A stretch of 64,000 bases of DNA from Blakeslea trispora (lineage: Eukaryota; Mucoromycota; Mucoromycetes; Mucorales; Choanephoraceae): contig JAIWNE010000030.1 in the NCBI GenBank assembly GCA_025331445.1, positions 124,001-188,000 on the forward strand, in the 5' to 3' direction. This document shows, one piece after another, positions 1-11,731 of this stretch. The stretch's first letter is position 1. Each line of letters begins with the position of its first letter. Below the pieces are notes generated by a model. The model was given only the letters and a program-made list of their open reading frames with translations. It was not told where the DNA came from and did not search any database. The position numbers and the translations under genes are program-made.

Positions 1-308
1 AAAAAACTGTAAAAAAAGATAAGGGGATTCTTTTTCCCGCTTACTTTTTGATTTCGGATCACAAACACAATAAAATCTTATAGCATTTGAAATGATTGGT
101 TTGCTGTTATTTAATCTTCTATATAAGCTTTGAAAAAAAAGATTACTGTTTTTTCCCTCTTCTTTACATTCACACTCACACTTTTCTTTCTTATTGCCGA
201 GACATTCTCCCTTTTGATTTTTATCAGTCAATTCTTCCTTACCCTGTAGGTTATATTTAAAAAGATTATTTTGTGAAAATATTGTATTTGTTGTTTTGTA
301 TAAAGAAT

Positions 309-1827
309 ATGACGAACGAGCATACTACTTTAGATCATCCTGAAAAGACTTTTTCTGACGTGGGTCATGATTCAAAATCTCAAGGTAATTTCAAATACTG
401 TTTGTTTTTGTATCATGATTGACTCATCTTGTTTTACAAAGTAACCAATCACAGTGAAGAAGTATCATCATCATCTACTGAAGTAGAACATGATGGTGGT
501 TATGGTTGGCTTGTTGTCTTGGGTGCATTCTTTGTCCAAGTGACTAGTTTTGGTACTATTACAAGTTGGTAAGCTATTTTCTTCTCAAAATGTATGTGAA
601 TGTATAAGCTAACTCTATATGCATTGACTGTAGGGGTAAGAAACAGACGAATGTTATGCTTGAGCGATCTAATTTTCTTTCTTTTTTGGGGGAAATGCAT
701 TCTATGTAGGTGTCATGCAAGATTACTATGAACAACATTACTTTAGTCAAGTTCCTCAGGCTGCACTTAATCTCAGCTTTGTTGGTACACTTTCGATGGT
801 CTTTCTGAACGGTGTCTGTCCACTTGCTCAAATTTTTGTGTCTCTGTACGGCGTTCGAGTTGCCGTAGTCACAGGTACTCTTCTGATTTGTCTCGGTCTA
901 GAGATGGCTAGTTTGGCTACACAGATATGGCATCTGTACCTGACTCAGGGTGTTGTATTTGGTGTCGGGGCTGCTTTTGTTTATGTGGCCATTATGGGTG
1001 TAGCTCCTCAATGGTTTGCTCGACGTAGAGGGTTGGCTTTGGGCATTATTGCTAGTGGCTCAGGTATTGGAGGTCTGGTGATTCCGTTCGTCATGACTTC
1101 TGTCAACCAACATCTGGGCCCAGCCTGGAGTTATCGTATTCTTGGCTTTATCTGCTTGGTCTGTGATCTAATTGCCTGCTTTACTGTTCGAGAACGTGTG
1201 CCTCTTGCACGTAAACGTCTCTCTCAGATGATCAATTTCTCTGTCATGAAAAACGGTCAATTTGTCTTGTTTATGGTGGCTTCTAACATTGGTCTGTTTG
1301 GCTACTTTATTCCCTATTTCTTTTTACCTTCTTATGCCACCTATATTGGTTTGTCAGACACAGAAGGATCTGCTTTGGTGGCTGTCAGTGCTGCAGGCAA
1401 TTTCGTGGGTCGTATTCTCTGCGGGCTCCTTGCAGACAAGATTGGCAAGATCAATACCAATTTGATTTTCACGTTTATTTCATCCCTCAGTTGTCTGCTG
1501 ATCTGGACTTTTTCTAATTCTTACGGTAGCTTGATGGCATTTTCAGTTGTGTTTGGTTTGACGAGTGGCTCCTTTTTTGCTTTGATCTCTCCCTTGACTG
1601 CTTATTTGCTTGGTATGGAGTTGTTTCCTTCAGGTCTTTCTTTGCTGTTGTTGTCCAATGTAATTGCTGTGTTTGGTTCCAATATTGCTAGTGCTATTGA
1701 ATCAGGTGTTTCCTCTGCACCATTCTTTAGTTACAAAATGTTTGCTGGTGTTGCTTATCTAGTAGGTGCTATTCTGCTTCTCATCCTCAAATTGAAACTC
1801 GATCGTAATTTATTTGCCAAAGTATAA
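309..1827 (+). CDS. MFS transporter, monocarboxylate-porter (MCH/MCT) type
   Basis: Predicted plasma-membrane transporter of the major facilitator superfamily. Exons 309-384, 442-568, 634-635 and 710-1827 close exactly in frame to a 440-residue protein. The N-terminus is acidic and soluble and leads into DGGYGWLVVLGAFFVQ, the membrane-entry motif of fungal monocarboxylate transporter homologues, followed by SWGVMQDYYEQ. The body has about 12 hydrophobic segments, with the loop FARRRGLALGI between segments 4 and 5 and GRILCGLLADKIGK in the second half, both usual MFS positions. The third exon is only two bases; it is needed to restore the codons for Trp-Gly at the family motif. Both flanking introns (65 and 74 bases) have GT-AG ends and CTAAC or CTAAT branch sites. 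Substrate cannot be told from sequence. Family call is firm; the transported acid is unknown. Confidence 0.9.
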
Positions 1828-4174
1828 ATTGGCTTTATCCAAAATTGATATATAAAATCAGAGCAAAGATAATCTTCTATTATCTAAATAATAACATTAA
1901 CTTTAAGTGTTGCTTTATCGGATACTATGCTTCGTCTCCTACTTTTAAGAATAAAAGCAGTCTTGTGTATATTCAACAGTTATAATGCAAACAGGCCTTG
2001 ATTATAAACAAAGTGTATATGCAGGAAGATGTCTTATTTAGAACTATCATTCTTTCTTGATTCAAATTGATCATCACTGTATATAAATAATGCATTGTCC
2101 AAACATAAGCAAGATAAGAGACTGCTTTTATTTTCTTCCTTCTATGAACTATTGATTATATGAAACCAAGGAGATTTTTATTGCTGTTTTTTTTTCTTAA
2201 ATGCAAGTGGCCAAAATCTTTATGTTGATTTCTGCAAATTCATTTTTGTTTATAAACAGCAAAAAAAGGAGGGGGTGATTCTCTAGATTTAGGATCAGTA
2301 CAGTGATTGAGTCTGAGAGATGAGAGTGAGCATATTGCACAACATTGAACTTGTTGTTGACCAAGATCATTTATTGCATCTAAGCCTGAGGTATGATTTA
2401 CCATCACATGTTATCATGGGTGTATCTGATATATTTGCCCAACTCACTATAGGTAAACTAGGCTCTATAACGAGACATGCTGATATCAAGCCCTGATTCA
2501 TCTCCAAACACACTGTCATTTTCATATAATCCAATTTTCTTTTTTTTTTTATATACATAATTTATGTTCCTAACTAGATAGGGCTACTTTTTCTCAACCC
2601 TAAGCAATACTATTTCTCGCTACAGACTAAATGAGAAACCCCTTCCACTGAACTACTGCATTCCTCTTTCATAAACTCAGCCATTCTAAATCTCTTTGTA
2701 ACATACCTTTCAAAGCTATATGTCAAATCACCAACTGCTTCAACAACAGTTGCAGTTGAGTTGCCTTTTTTTTTTCTAACCAAAGAAGTTGACTGTATGA
2801 TTCTTATATCAATCCTCTGATTTGTTTTTAAGGCGACTTGATCCTGGGTTTTCCTTTTTGGTGAAACCAATTCTATTGGAGTTTTCCTGTTGTTGCTTTT
2901 GTGTAGTATGGTAGTGTATGTTAGCAGCAGCTTCTTTAGCCTTCATACATTTCTCGGCCTCTGATCGATAGATTACTGTATTTAGTGACTCTATATCTCT
3001 CTTGCAATGATCTGATTTTCGCCATGTCTACATCGATCAAAGTTAAATTAAAATTCCTTTCAACCAAGTTTTAGAATCTGTAATTGGAATACAGGAGCTT
3101 TATCACATAAACCCGCCTGTTTCCTTCCGCAAAAAAAAAACTTACTTTCGTTTCTATCTTATGGATACAATAGCCTGTCGCGTTCTAAAGCAAACAAATT
3201 CAACACAAAGAAACTGTTAAAAGAAATAAGATCACTTCAAAAAAATGATTCAATGGCTTGTGAATCTGACCAATTGGGTTCGAAAGTCTAACCAGTGTTT
3301 TCGGTAAAGTGTATCAATTGAGAATAGAAGCGCTGTGCTACCTTGTTTGTAATTTTTTTTCAGTTCTGTAGTACTAACACTATCATAATTGACATTGACT
3401 TGGAGGTGGATTGTCAGACACTATCGTCACTACTTTATTTAAAGTTTGGTGTTGCAACTATAATTGTCTATCAGCGTATACAATTGTCTATAAAAAGTAA
3501 TGAACGGCCCGAAAGTATTTTTTTTTGTAGCTCCTATGATGGGCTGTTCAATAGATTCACAAAACTTGTTTCATTATTTCGGCTTATGGAGATTTGCTTG
3601 ATGGAAGCCGGTACTGTAAAGTCAGTATCATCATGATGAATTTCTCGAAAGGTAGTTGGATTTGATCTACTCAAGGTAATTTTTTGTTATTTCAAGAACA
3701 TTGTACTCTATTTGACAATAGTTACTTGCTTTAACCAAGAAAATTATGCTTTCTTCCTTGTTGCTTCTATTTCTTTTATGCTATGTTTATCTTTCTTACC
3801 CCTTTTAGACCAAAGCAATACAAACCCACTTGAATCAAAACAAAAGCTTGATCTTTTTAATTTTAGAATGAATGATGGAAACCGTATGATGCACAACAAT
3901 TTGAAATCCGTTCCACTCACAAAAATATACAAGGCAGAAAAACAAAGGAGGCTGCCAGTTTAGTATTTGGTCTGTGAGTGATACAAAAATAACCACATGA
4001 GCGCCAAAATAATTAATTTTCATTTGTAGCTGTTGTTGCTATTGTCTTTCCTTTTCAAACATTGCCTTACTATATAAACAATCAACATAATTCACCTTCT
4101 CTCCCCCTTTGTTTACTTTTTCTCCTTTCCTTATTCCCCTCCTTTTTATTATTTATTTATTGTTCTTCTACAAG
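1828..4174. other. Gene-poor interval
   Basis: No supported gene. A-T rich DNA with several oligo-A/T runs. On the minus strand between about 2640 and 3020, two overlapping frames read as Lys/Gln-rich protein-like sequence (for example PKRKTQDQVALKTNQRIDIR), but the frame switches and no start or intron model holds, so this may be an old gene or transposon fragment. The last 80 bases before 4175 are CT-rich, as upstream of other genes here. Confidence 0.4.
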
Positions 4175-5562
4175 ATGCCCGCTACATTAGATACCTATTT
4201 ACCTCTATCGAAACCTCGATTCCTAATCGAACCTTATTTAAAAAGTTATTACCTAAAAAATAACCGAAACAAACGTAGTCATCGCAAACAACAAGGTAAA
4301 AACTGCTTGAGCTGTAGTTTAACTTTTTTTTATATGTTTTCTAATTTCCTTTACTAGATAAATTCAGTTGTTTACCTTATGAAATCATCTGTCAAATTAT
4401 TTCTTACTTGGATGGTCCTACTTTATGCCACCTTGGCTCTGCTTCACGTCAATGGTTTAGACTAATTCGATTCAATCAATCTCTATGGAAGCATCAAACA
4501 TTAAGCACATTCAACTCGACACCCCATCAATCCAATATGGATTGGTACCGTTTCTATCAACAACAAGCCATCTTGAAGAAACGATGGGACCTTGGCCAAG
4601 TGAGCACACATTATTTACTGGGACATCTCGACAGTATTTACTGCCTTCAATTCCATGGTCGTCTATTGTTCACCGGCAGCCGAGACAAGACGATTCGATG
4701 CTGGGATTTAAAAGACTATCGCTGCCTCTATACACTGAAAGGTCATCAGGGCAGTGTGCTCTCTCTTTGTTTCGCTGGTCAACTGCTGGTTTCAGGCTCC
4801 AGTGATGGTAGTGTGATTGTATGGCATATCCAAACACAACAACCTATCTTCCATTGGAGAGGATATCATCAAAGTGCTGTTCTAGATGTCTGTATGAATG
4901 AAGACTATATCGTCAGTTGCTCCAAGGATCAAACCATCTGTATCTGGGACATCAAGACAGGAAAGCTCAAGCGACAAATGTTGGCCCATCGAGGTCCTGT
5001 CAATGCCATTCGGTTAGTAGGCAATCGTCTGGTATCAGCCTCTGGTGACACGTTGATCAAGATGTGGGACATTGAGTCAGGAGAATGTGTCCGCAAGTAT
5101 GCAGGTCATACACGGGGTATTGCTTGCCTTGCCTTTGATGGTACTCGTATTGTCAGTGGTTCTAATGATAAGACAATCAAGGTGTGGGATGCAGAGGTAA
5201 ATAGAAAAGAAGAAAGCAAACCAATAGAAACATATACTCATATTTCCACCTTAGTCTGGACAATGCATGCTGAGTTGTGAAGGACATACTGACTTGGTCC
5301 GAAGTCTCAGTATAGATCAAGACCGTATTGTTAGTGCAAGCTATGATCAAACGATTCGCGTATGGAACATCAAGACAGGTGCTTGTTTATTGAAATTCGA
5401 AAGTGGACATTCAAGCTGGATATTTGATGTCCAATTTGATTCCAACAAGATTATAAGGTAACTAATAACATTAAAAAAAAAGAGGGAGAAACAAGCAACT
5501 CATTCGTCTCTTTTAGTGCAAGTCAAGACCGACGCGTTCTTGTTATGAACTTTTCATCGTAA
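4175..5562 (+). CDS. F-box/WD40-repeat protein, SCF ubiquitin-ligase substrate adaptor type
   Basis: Four exons (4175-4295, 4358-5196, 5255-5457, 5517-5562) give 402 residues with every junction in frame. A short basic N-terminus is followed at about residues 40-85 by an F-box (FSCLPYEIICQIISYLDG onward, ending near SLWK), which in this family binds Skp1. About seven WD40 repeats fill the rest, recognisable by recurring GH...D and SGSxDxTIxxWD blocks such as LFTGSRDKTIRCWDL and IVSGSNDKTIKVWD; they would form the propeller that binds a phosphorylated target. The architecture is that of Fbxw7/Cdc4, Pop1 and Met30 relatives, but the short N-terminus prevents assignment to one of them. The protein ends right after the last blade. 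Cellular target unknown. Confidence 0.9.
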
Positions 5563-6292
5563 CTTGAAACCTTTATTTTTTGTTTGTTTATGAAAGATAC
5601 CATCTACTATGAATATAGATACCATTTGTACATACTATTCTATAAGAAGCATGAAATTGTGGCTTACTGCTCATCTCTTACTATTCCTTTCAACTGTTCC
5701 TTTTTCTTATTTGGGAGGGAAGAAGCGCAGTCGAATTTGTTTAAATAAGCATGTGTCTTATCTTTTGAGTCTGTCCCCATTTAAAATAACTCAGATTTTT
5801 ATTAGCATCGTGTTTATTGACAATATCGAATATAGGTATGCATTTCTGCAACTACTACTCAGCATACTGTTAAAATACAAATGACAGTTTACAAACACTA
5901 CAACTCCTCTTGTTAGCGTCTTTATCAAAAGGCAATATCTGTAGAAACATACAGACATGTTCATACTCAGCGTGAAGTTGAGATGTCAGTTCCCTGTCAA
6001 AAGCCCTTTCTTTTTTCTATGGATGCCTTAATAGATAGATTGCTCTCATTATTAGGTTAACTTTGCTAGTTCAAGGATTTTTCTGTGTTTGCTTTGAGCC
6101 AGTTTCTTACTCTTTCTTTCAGTCTGTTTGGATTACAACAGCATATTTAGCAGTAGTTGCAGTATAAACACGATGCTGAGTTATTTTAAATGGGGGTGCT
6201 GTCAAAAAATATATAAATTTAGAAAATGTTTATTTAATGAACCAATCAGATCGAGTCTTTTACTTAATAATTTTTCTTACACATGACTTGTG
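5563..6292. other. Intergenic interval before the DUF6729 element
   Basis: 3' flank of the F-box gene and unassigned AT-rich DNA. An open frame at 5609-5884 is rich in Leu/Ile/Phe but has no start context or homology I recognise. I see no gene here. Confidence 0.4.
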
Positions 6293-6316
6293 TGTACAGT
6301 GTAACTGGTAATTTTT
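6293..6316 (+). repeat. Left terminal inverted repeat of DUF6729 element
   Basis: 24 bases matching the reverse complement of 9914-9937 at about 20 positions; starts TGTACAGTG. Confidence 0.6.
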
Positions 6317-6348
6317 CGATTTACTAGTATTTAAGTCAAACAATCCAT

Positions 6349-6584
6349 TGGCCAAGTTGGCGAAACGAAGACAGAGGATGTGGTTAATGGCTCTCTAGCC
6401 GCGCTTTTATTCTCAGGTAATTAATAAAAAAGGAAAATTTATGCCACATTCTATTTCTTTATATCTTTCTAAGCCAAGTCAAGCAAATTTTCAATCCTTC
6501 TTTGGGCGGGAGAACCAATGCCAAGGTATTGTCCAAGGGCGGGTACCCACCACATCCTCTGTCTTCGTTTCGCCAACTTGGCCA
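6349..6584. repeat. 36-bp perfect inverted repeat inside the element's end
   Basis: Bases 6349-6384 (TGGCCAAGTTGG...ATGTGGT) are the exact reverse complement of 6549-6584, with a 164-base spacer. The right arm lies inside the 3' end of the coding relic, so the left arm looks like an inverted duplication of coding sequence towards the transposon end. It could fold as a long hairpin. Confidence 0.8.
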
Positions 6585-9500
6585 TTGCTAGATGAACATA
6601 GCTTTGACCAAGCAGCAGCCATCAATCCAAAGTTTACGCTTCCATTACTGGACTTAAGGTAAACATACTTGGCATTTTCAGTAGAATCAGATAGCATACT
6701 GCTGAATAGTGCTTTTTCTTGTGGTGTATGTACAGCTGTTACTGCATACTTTTTTCCTTGACACTTGCTCAAGTACCTATAGATAAACTGGTGTAATGTA
6801 TAGTAAAGATTGGGTAGCTTAACTATAGAAAGAGTACTAAGCTCAAAAATCCGTTCTTCTGAGATACGTGATTTGGTAAATCTAGCTAGATGGCTTTTGG
6901 TTTGCTCTTTTAAGAATTTCTTTGAAGGGCTTTGGCTGTTACTTGTCTTGATCGTATTACTTTCAATAAATTGATCCAGTTTGAAATAAGTGAGAGGATC
7001 ATACGGCTTCATCAAATGATCAATTTTGACATGAGAAGGTATTGGCGTAATACCAAACTTTTCTGTTGTATGGCCATACAAATACGTATTTCCCAACAAG
7101 TTGTTTCCAAAGTACGAATCGGTTCGAACAGGATGACCTACTTTCGAACGCAAAATGTCGATAGATTGAGCAAGCCAAGGACTATAGTGACTCTTGTGAA
7201 TAAGGCCGTATCGGTTCTTTGATCCCATCTGCATAGCAATTTGCAAAGAGTTAATAAGCGCCTTTATCTATACTCTTCTCCATACTGTTCCACTATACTT
7301 ACGTTTATGTTATGATACAATCGATAGTCAGAAAGTGCTGTATTTGTCAGTCGGAGGCCAGCATTAAAAGGAGAAAATTTTCTGATAATGTTAAAATGAC
7401 AGGATCCTTCTACAGATGAAGTACCTCTGCTACAAGAGTACCTCATAAGGCCATTTTTGTCATGCCCTTTCTCGGTATACAAAGGCGGACCATCAACAAC
7501 GTCTGATACATATCCAGCTTTTATCTGGTCCATCACTCTTTTTGATGCTGCTAGCGATTCTTTATCAAACAAAGTATTCCCTGTCCTTATGCATTTGAGT
7601 TTTGCAAATTTATCAAAGCAATTTTGAACAAGGACGGCAAGTTCATCTGATGGCGGTATAGTCCTTCTCACCCTTTCCCATACAAAATCAGGATTATTAA
7701 CGAGATGTGTATCCCAATCAGAACCAATGCTGGTTAAACATTCTTGTACTTTTTTTTTGTCTTCTTGATTTACTGCAAAAAGACAGTCTCTAAATCGACG
7801 TTTGAAGTCCTTGGCCACACCATGTCTCAATGAAACAGGAACTTGCTCAATTAAATGAAAAGCATCTTTCAGCACTCTACTTGGAACTGTTGCTTCTAAG
7901 GTACTGTTTACACAGCTTGATTGCAAAGTAAGATCATCATTCAATGCGGAGACGGCGACAGAAGGAGCGACAGAAGGAGCGACAGAATCTTGCAATCTTC
8001 AAGTGTGTTCTTGTCCGCCATCAGATTGTCAGCGTAGAACACTTTTGGCATTTCAAATCCATAGCTTCGGTAGCTATCCATCATAGACTCAAAACTACCA
8101 GACAGTTCTTTCAGAGATTCGGTATGCGCCAATACCTGCATACCTATTTCCTCATACTCATTCATAATAGTGTATAAAGAAGAAAACACGGATGTTCCAT
8201 TGGTTTTACCCATGTGCTTGATTATCTTGAATGAATGGTCGCCTTTCAATGCAGCACCGTCAAGCATCAAGTTTGATTGATCCATAAACGGAACAAACTC
8301 CTCGATATATAAACTATAGGCATGACTCAAGAAGTTTGAACAAGAAATGTAGCCGGGATACTTCTTCTTATCACAAAAGTGTGAAAAATCATCATAGGAT
8401 AAGATGTTGTTGTTTTTCCTGTCGATACAATCAGCCATTGTTGAACTTCTCAGTCTAACAACCATTTTTCCATAGCATTGCAACTGAAGTTCATCAAAAC
8501 GCTCGGTATGCATGACTCGCAATACCTTACTAAGTCGATGTGGTCCAACTCCACTTTGGAACAAAGGACACATCAGTTTTGCGAATTAGGTCGAAATTCC
8601 TAAACATTCTGTCAAGATTGCCGAAAATTCTTTGGCGCAAACTCTTGGCAACTGACGCATTAGATCCCCATCATATCCGTTGAAAGTATGAGGAGTCTCT
8701 TTGTTTATACATCGATATCTTAGAGTCATCAGATAGAAGGAACTGTTTGATTTGTTAAGTTATTTTCCAATTTAATACGATAGCCTTATGTCAATTTGTA
8801 TTCCTACTTACTCATCTATATCAGTAATTCTTCTTGCTCTCGGATACGTATTCCACTCCTTGACAAAGAAAGTGGTTGGGATGGTACATTTGGGGCATTT
8901 AAGATTAGATACTAGATGGTGAGAAAACCATAGAAACCCCCGTGGCTGATACAGTATTTCAGGGCTTAATTCCAACTGATCTCTTGAAGCAAAAGCTGGG
9001 TCTTTTCTATGCACCCAAAAAGTACCATTTCTTTACTCCTTTGGAGGCCTTGGAGATCGGAACGCATCTTTCTTTTTATCCTCCTTAATTTTATCTTGAA
9101 TGGTTTTGAGGTATCTGTCAACAGCGCTATTTTCTTCCACTAGGCCAGCTTCTCTATCCATCTGTTCTATTATTTCTTCGCCAAGATCGTCCAGCAATTT
9201 TTCTTCAAAGTCATCAATAACTCTGCCTTCAGAAGTTCTCGAGCTTTGTTCCTCCTCGGCAGGTTCATTTGTGACACAGTTGTTAACTATATTGTTTAAA
9301 TTTTGGACTTCCAAATTAGAAGCTACTCCTTCAAGACGGCACTCCACCTCGCTACATTGAGAGACTGACTATGTAGTCTTCTTATGAATATGTTAGTTCT
9401 TTTCTTATAGATGCAGCATAATCAAAGCATAGATTTCTTACGCTTGTATCAGCAGAATTATCAGTGATAACAAAAGAGTAATCAAAAGAGTTGTTTGGAA

Positions 9501-9687
9501 CGAGATCCTTAGCACTTTGGTTCGAGATCATCGCATTGTCTTGGTTAGACAAGGAAGAGGTCATTCTTGATTGGTTTGAGCTATGGCTTTTAACAAGAGT
9601 TGCTTTTGCAGTGCCAAATGGGCGACCACGCTTTGTTGTTGAACCTTCCTGAGCTGCTACTTGATTAGCGTGTTTAGACTTTCTCAT
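6491..9687 (-). pseudogene. DUF6729 transposon protein, broken by stops and a frameshift
   Basis: Read from 9687 downward. The N-terminal part has an AT-hook-like KRGRPFGTAKA, then an acidic stretch (9033-9347), then the DUF6729 core: FWVHRKDPAFASRDQLEL, LYQPRGFLWFSHHLV, KCPKC, and after an intron near 8760-8818 the segment YRCINKETPHTFNGYDGDLM. Then comes the transposase-like half (KVLRVMHTERFDELQLQCYG; YADNLMADK; SCSRGTSSVEGSCHFNIIRK). Two in-frame TAA codons interrupt the core, one just upstream of FWVHRK (about 9030) and one near 8580 before FAKLMCP. A further frame change sits at 7941-7995, where a 12-bp unit (TTCTGTCGCTCC) is tandemly repeated. These fungal proteins are typically about 1,000 residues with this order of blocks. 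I call a dead copy; the exact intron set at the 5' end is unresolved. Confidence 0.75.
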
Positions 9688-9913
9688 TAGTTAACTTAAA
9701 GAATGAAGCAAGATATATCAGGGGAAACTACTTTGAGTTTTGGAACTCCCTTACACTTTTCCTGTATTCTCATCGGCTTATTAGAAGATAAGCCAATAGT
9801 CCTGCCCTATTTTCTTTCAAACTCCCTTACACCTTTTTTCGAAATCTGATTGGACAGGATACCCCACCTACAAGAGTACGGCCGAAATCGCCATTTATTT
9901 TTTCAAAACGGAC

Positions 9914-9937
9914 AAAATTTACCAGCCGCACTGTACA
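9914..9937 (-). repeat. Right terminal inverted repeat of DUF6729 element
   Basis: Partner of 6293-6316; read on the minus strand it starts TGTACAGTGCGG. Confidence 0.6.
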
Positions 9938-10024
9938 TCCATAAGAAAAAAGGGCAAAAAAAAAAGTTTTTTGTATTTTTTTTTCTCTTTATTTTATTTT
10001 GAATATACTATAGAGAAAATTATA

Positions 10025-11731
10025 ATGTTTAATAGCATGAATTATCCTATAACGCAGCCAGATATCTATGCCATTTTATCTACGGATGATCCTGTAGATG
10101 TAGAAGGGTCTGAGCATATTGATGCTGATGCTCTTGTCATGGACATGTTTAATACACCTTATACCCAACCTACATCGCAGCCAGATTTTCGTTTTCCTAA
10201 TAGCTCCCCCGCTATCCAGAGAGTGATGATGGAAGAGCATCATCCTTCGTCTATTCAGTTGAACCAATCAAGTGAGCTAATGTTTTAGTGCTTATTTGTA
10301 CAAGACAGTTTAAATTAACTTATTATCATTAGCACCATTAAACACACAACATTATACCCTTTCAGACCCTTTCGTTTCTTTTCAGTTCCCAGAGCCACAG
10401 TCCTTGGGCCGACGTCATTCAGTAGCTATCAGTGGAGGAATGAGTGAACTCCGTAAACCAACACCACCAGGGTTTCAACCTCAAGTGCGTACTCCTTTAG
10501 TGAAACAACAACCACCTGGTTATGCGCCTCGTAAAACACAGCTATCTACAGTAATAGAGTCACATACTCCCCATATGGGCCATCGTGCCTCGATGCCGAA
10601 TATCTTTCTACCCGAACGACGCCATCAAGCTAGAGTAGAATCCGTATCGGCCAAGACAACACCAACAAACACTCCACCGCCTATATCTATTCAATTTAAT
10701 GCAATGCCTTGGTCTACAGATTCATCTGAATCCATCAATATGCAGCAACAGCAACAAATACAGCAAATGCAGCAACAACAACAACAACAGCAACAGCAGC
10801 AACAACAAGAACCTTTTGCACGCAAACGCTTCTATTCTCAGCAGTTTGATTCAATCAGTCCAGTCCCTTTCTACAACACTCCTGCCATGTCTCAACAAAG
10901 TAGTAATTTATGTCCATTCCCTATGTCGGGCATCTCGAGCAGGCGTGCAAGTGTAGCCACACCTCAAGATATTTCCACTTGGAACCATATGGTGGATGCC
11001 AACAATCGTATTGTACCCCCTCCACCCCCTCCGCCATCTTCCACATTACCATCTTCGTCAAGAATGGAATCTCAGCCGATGGCTGGGAAAAAACGTGCCC
11101 GAGAAAAAGACGATGTTGAACCCCAAAAGGAGCAAAGGATAAAACTGGACGTATTGGAAGAATCGTCAGCCGAAGATTACCCTGTGATCACTGAAGCCGA
11201 TTTAGATGCGGCCAAGAGAGACACCAATGCTATTCCTCGACGACAAAAACTACGCTTTGAAGGTGATGAATATACACCCAAATGGGTGCGTTATACAGGT
11301 CAATTGAAAGAGGGATACTGCGATACTTGTCAACCAGGCAAATGGCTCCAGTTGAAGAATAGTGCATTTTGGTATCACAAGCAATTCTTTCATGGCATTT
11401 CATCTGTCTCTGGAAAACCTTTTGAGCAGCCTTTAGAACAGCGGTCAGGTGAGAACGATGTGGTTGAAGGCCTTTGCCATCAATGTCATCAATTTGTACC
11501 CATCTGCAATTCAAAGCGAAAGAACAGTGTACTTTGGTATCGACATGCTCATAAGGTAATCATGAAGTTGTTTCACTCTATGTTTTTTTTTCTTGTTACT
11601 CATGTGTTGTTTAATAGTGTCATATCTACGATAAGCCAAAGCCTAAGGCGATGAATAAGCGAGCTTCTATTTCTCCTTCAAGCAACCTTAAATTTGAAAG
11701 CAACAATGACCAACTGCAGAAAATATATTAG
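10025..11731 (+). CDS. PolyQ protein with Rua1-type C-terminal zinc domain, probable transcription regulator
   Basis: Three exons (10025-10271, 10393-11555, 11618-11731) give 507 residues in frame. The N-terminal half is low-complexity: Pro/Ser-rich, a 22-residue stretch dominated by Gln near 10742-10808, and a Pro run (IVPPPPPPPSS). A basic patch (GKKRAREKDD) precedes the C-terminal domain: LRFEGDEYTPKWVRYTGQ, then EGYCDTCQPGKWLQLKNSAF and WYHKQFFHGISSVSGKPF, then GLCHQCHQFVPI and LWYRHAHKCH. The paired CxxC and His residues match the Rua1 C-terminal domain (DUF4451), known from a smut-fungus regulator of iron and ustilagic-acid genes. The second exon could use either of two AG acceptors seven bases apart; only 10392 keeps the frame. 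The regulatory target here is unknown. Confidence 0.85.

Larger units (their letters stand above)
6293..9937. mobile_element. DUF6729-type DNA transposon with terminal inverted repeats, decayed
   Basis: The ends form an inverted pair: left 6293-6316 begins TGTACAGTGTAACTGG, right 9914-9937 read on the minus strand begins TGTACAGTGCGGCTGG, and both go on into GTAA...TTTT. If the TA is taken as the target dinucleotide, the element starts with CAGTG and is about 3.6 kb. It encloses one long minus-strand coding relic (6491-9687). I infer a transposon from the terminal repeats plus the coding content. The superfamily is not certain, because DUF6729 proteins occur in several fungal repeat families. 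The coding part has in-frame stops and a frameshift, so this copy should not make active protein. Confidence 0.65.

Noticed and set aside
569..709. Stwintron (intron inside an intron) instead of a microexon
   Set aside because: Neither putative intron interrupts the other's splice-site or branch sequence; two separate introns around GG are simpler.
3343..3963. Plus-strand ORFs of 97 and 83 codons
   Set aside because: AT-rich chance frames without conserved features or splice partners.
5609..5884. 91-codon ORF after the F-box gene
   Set aside because: Leu/Ile-rich from T-rich DNA; probably 3' flank.
9100..9360. 86-codon plus-strand ORF
   Set aside because: Antisense to the acidic region of the DUF6729 protein; Ser-rich because it mirrors Glu/Asp codons.
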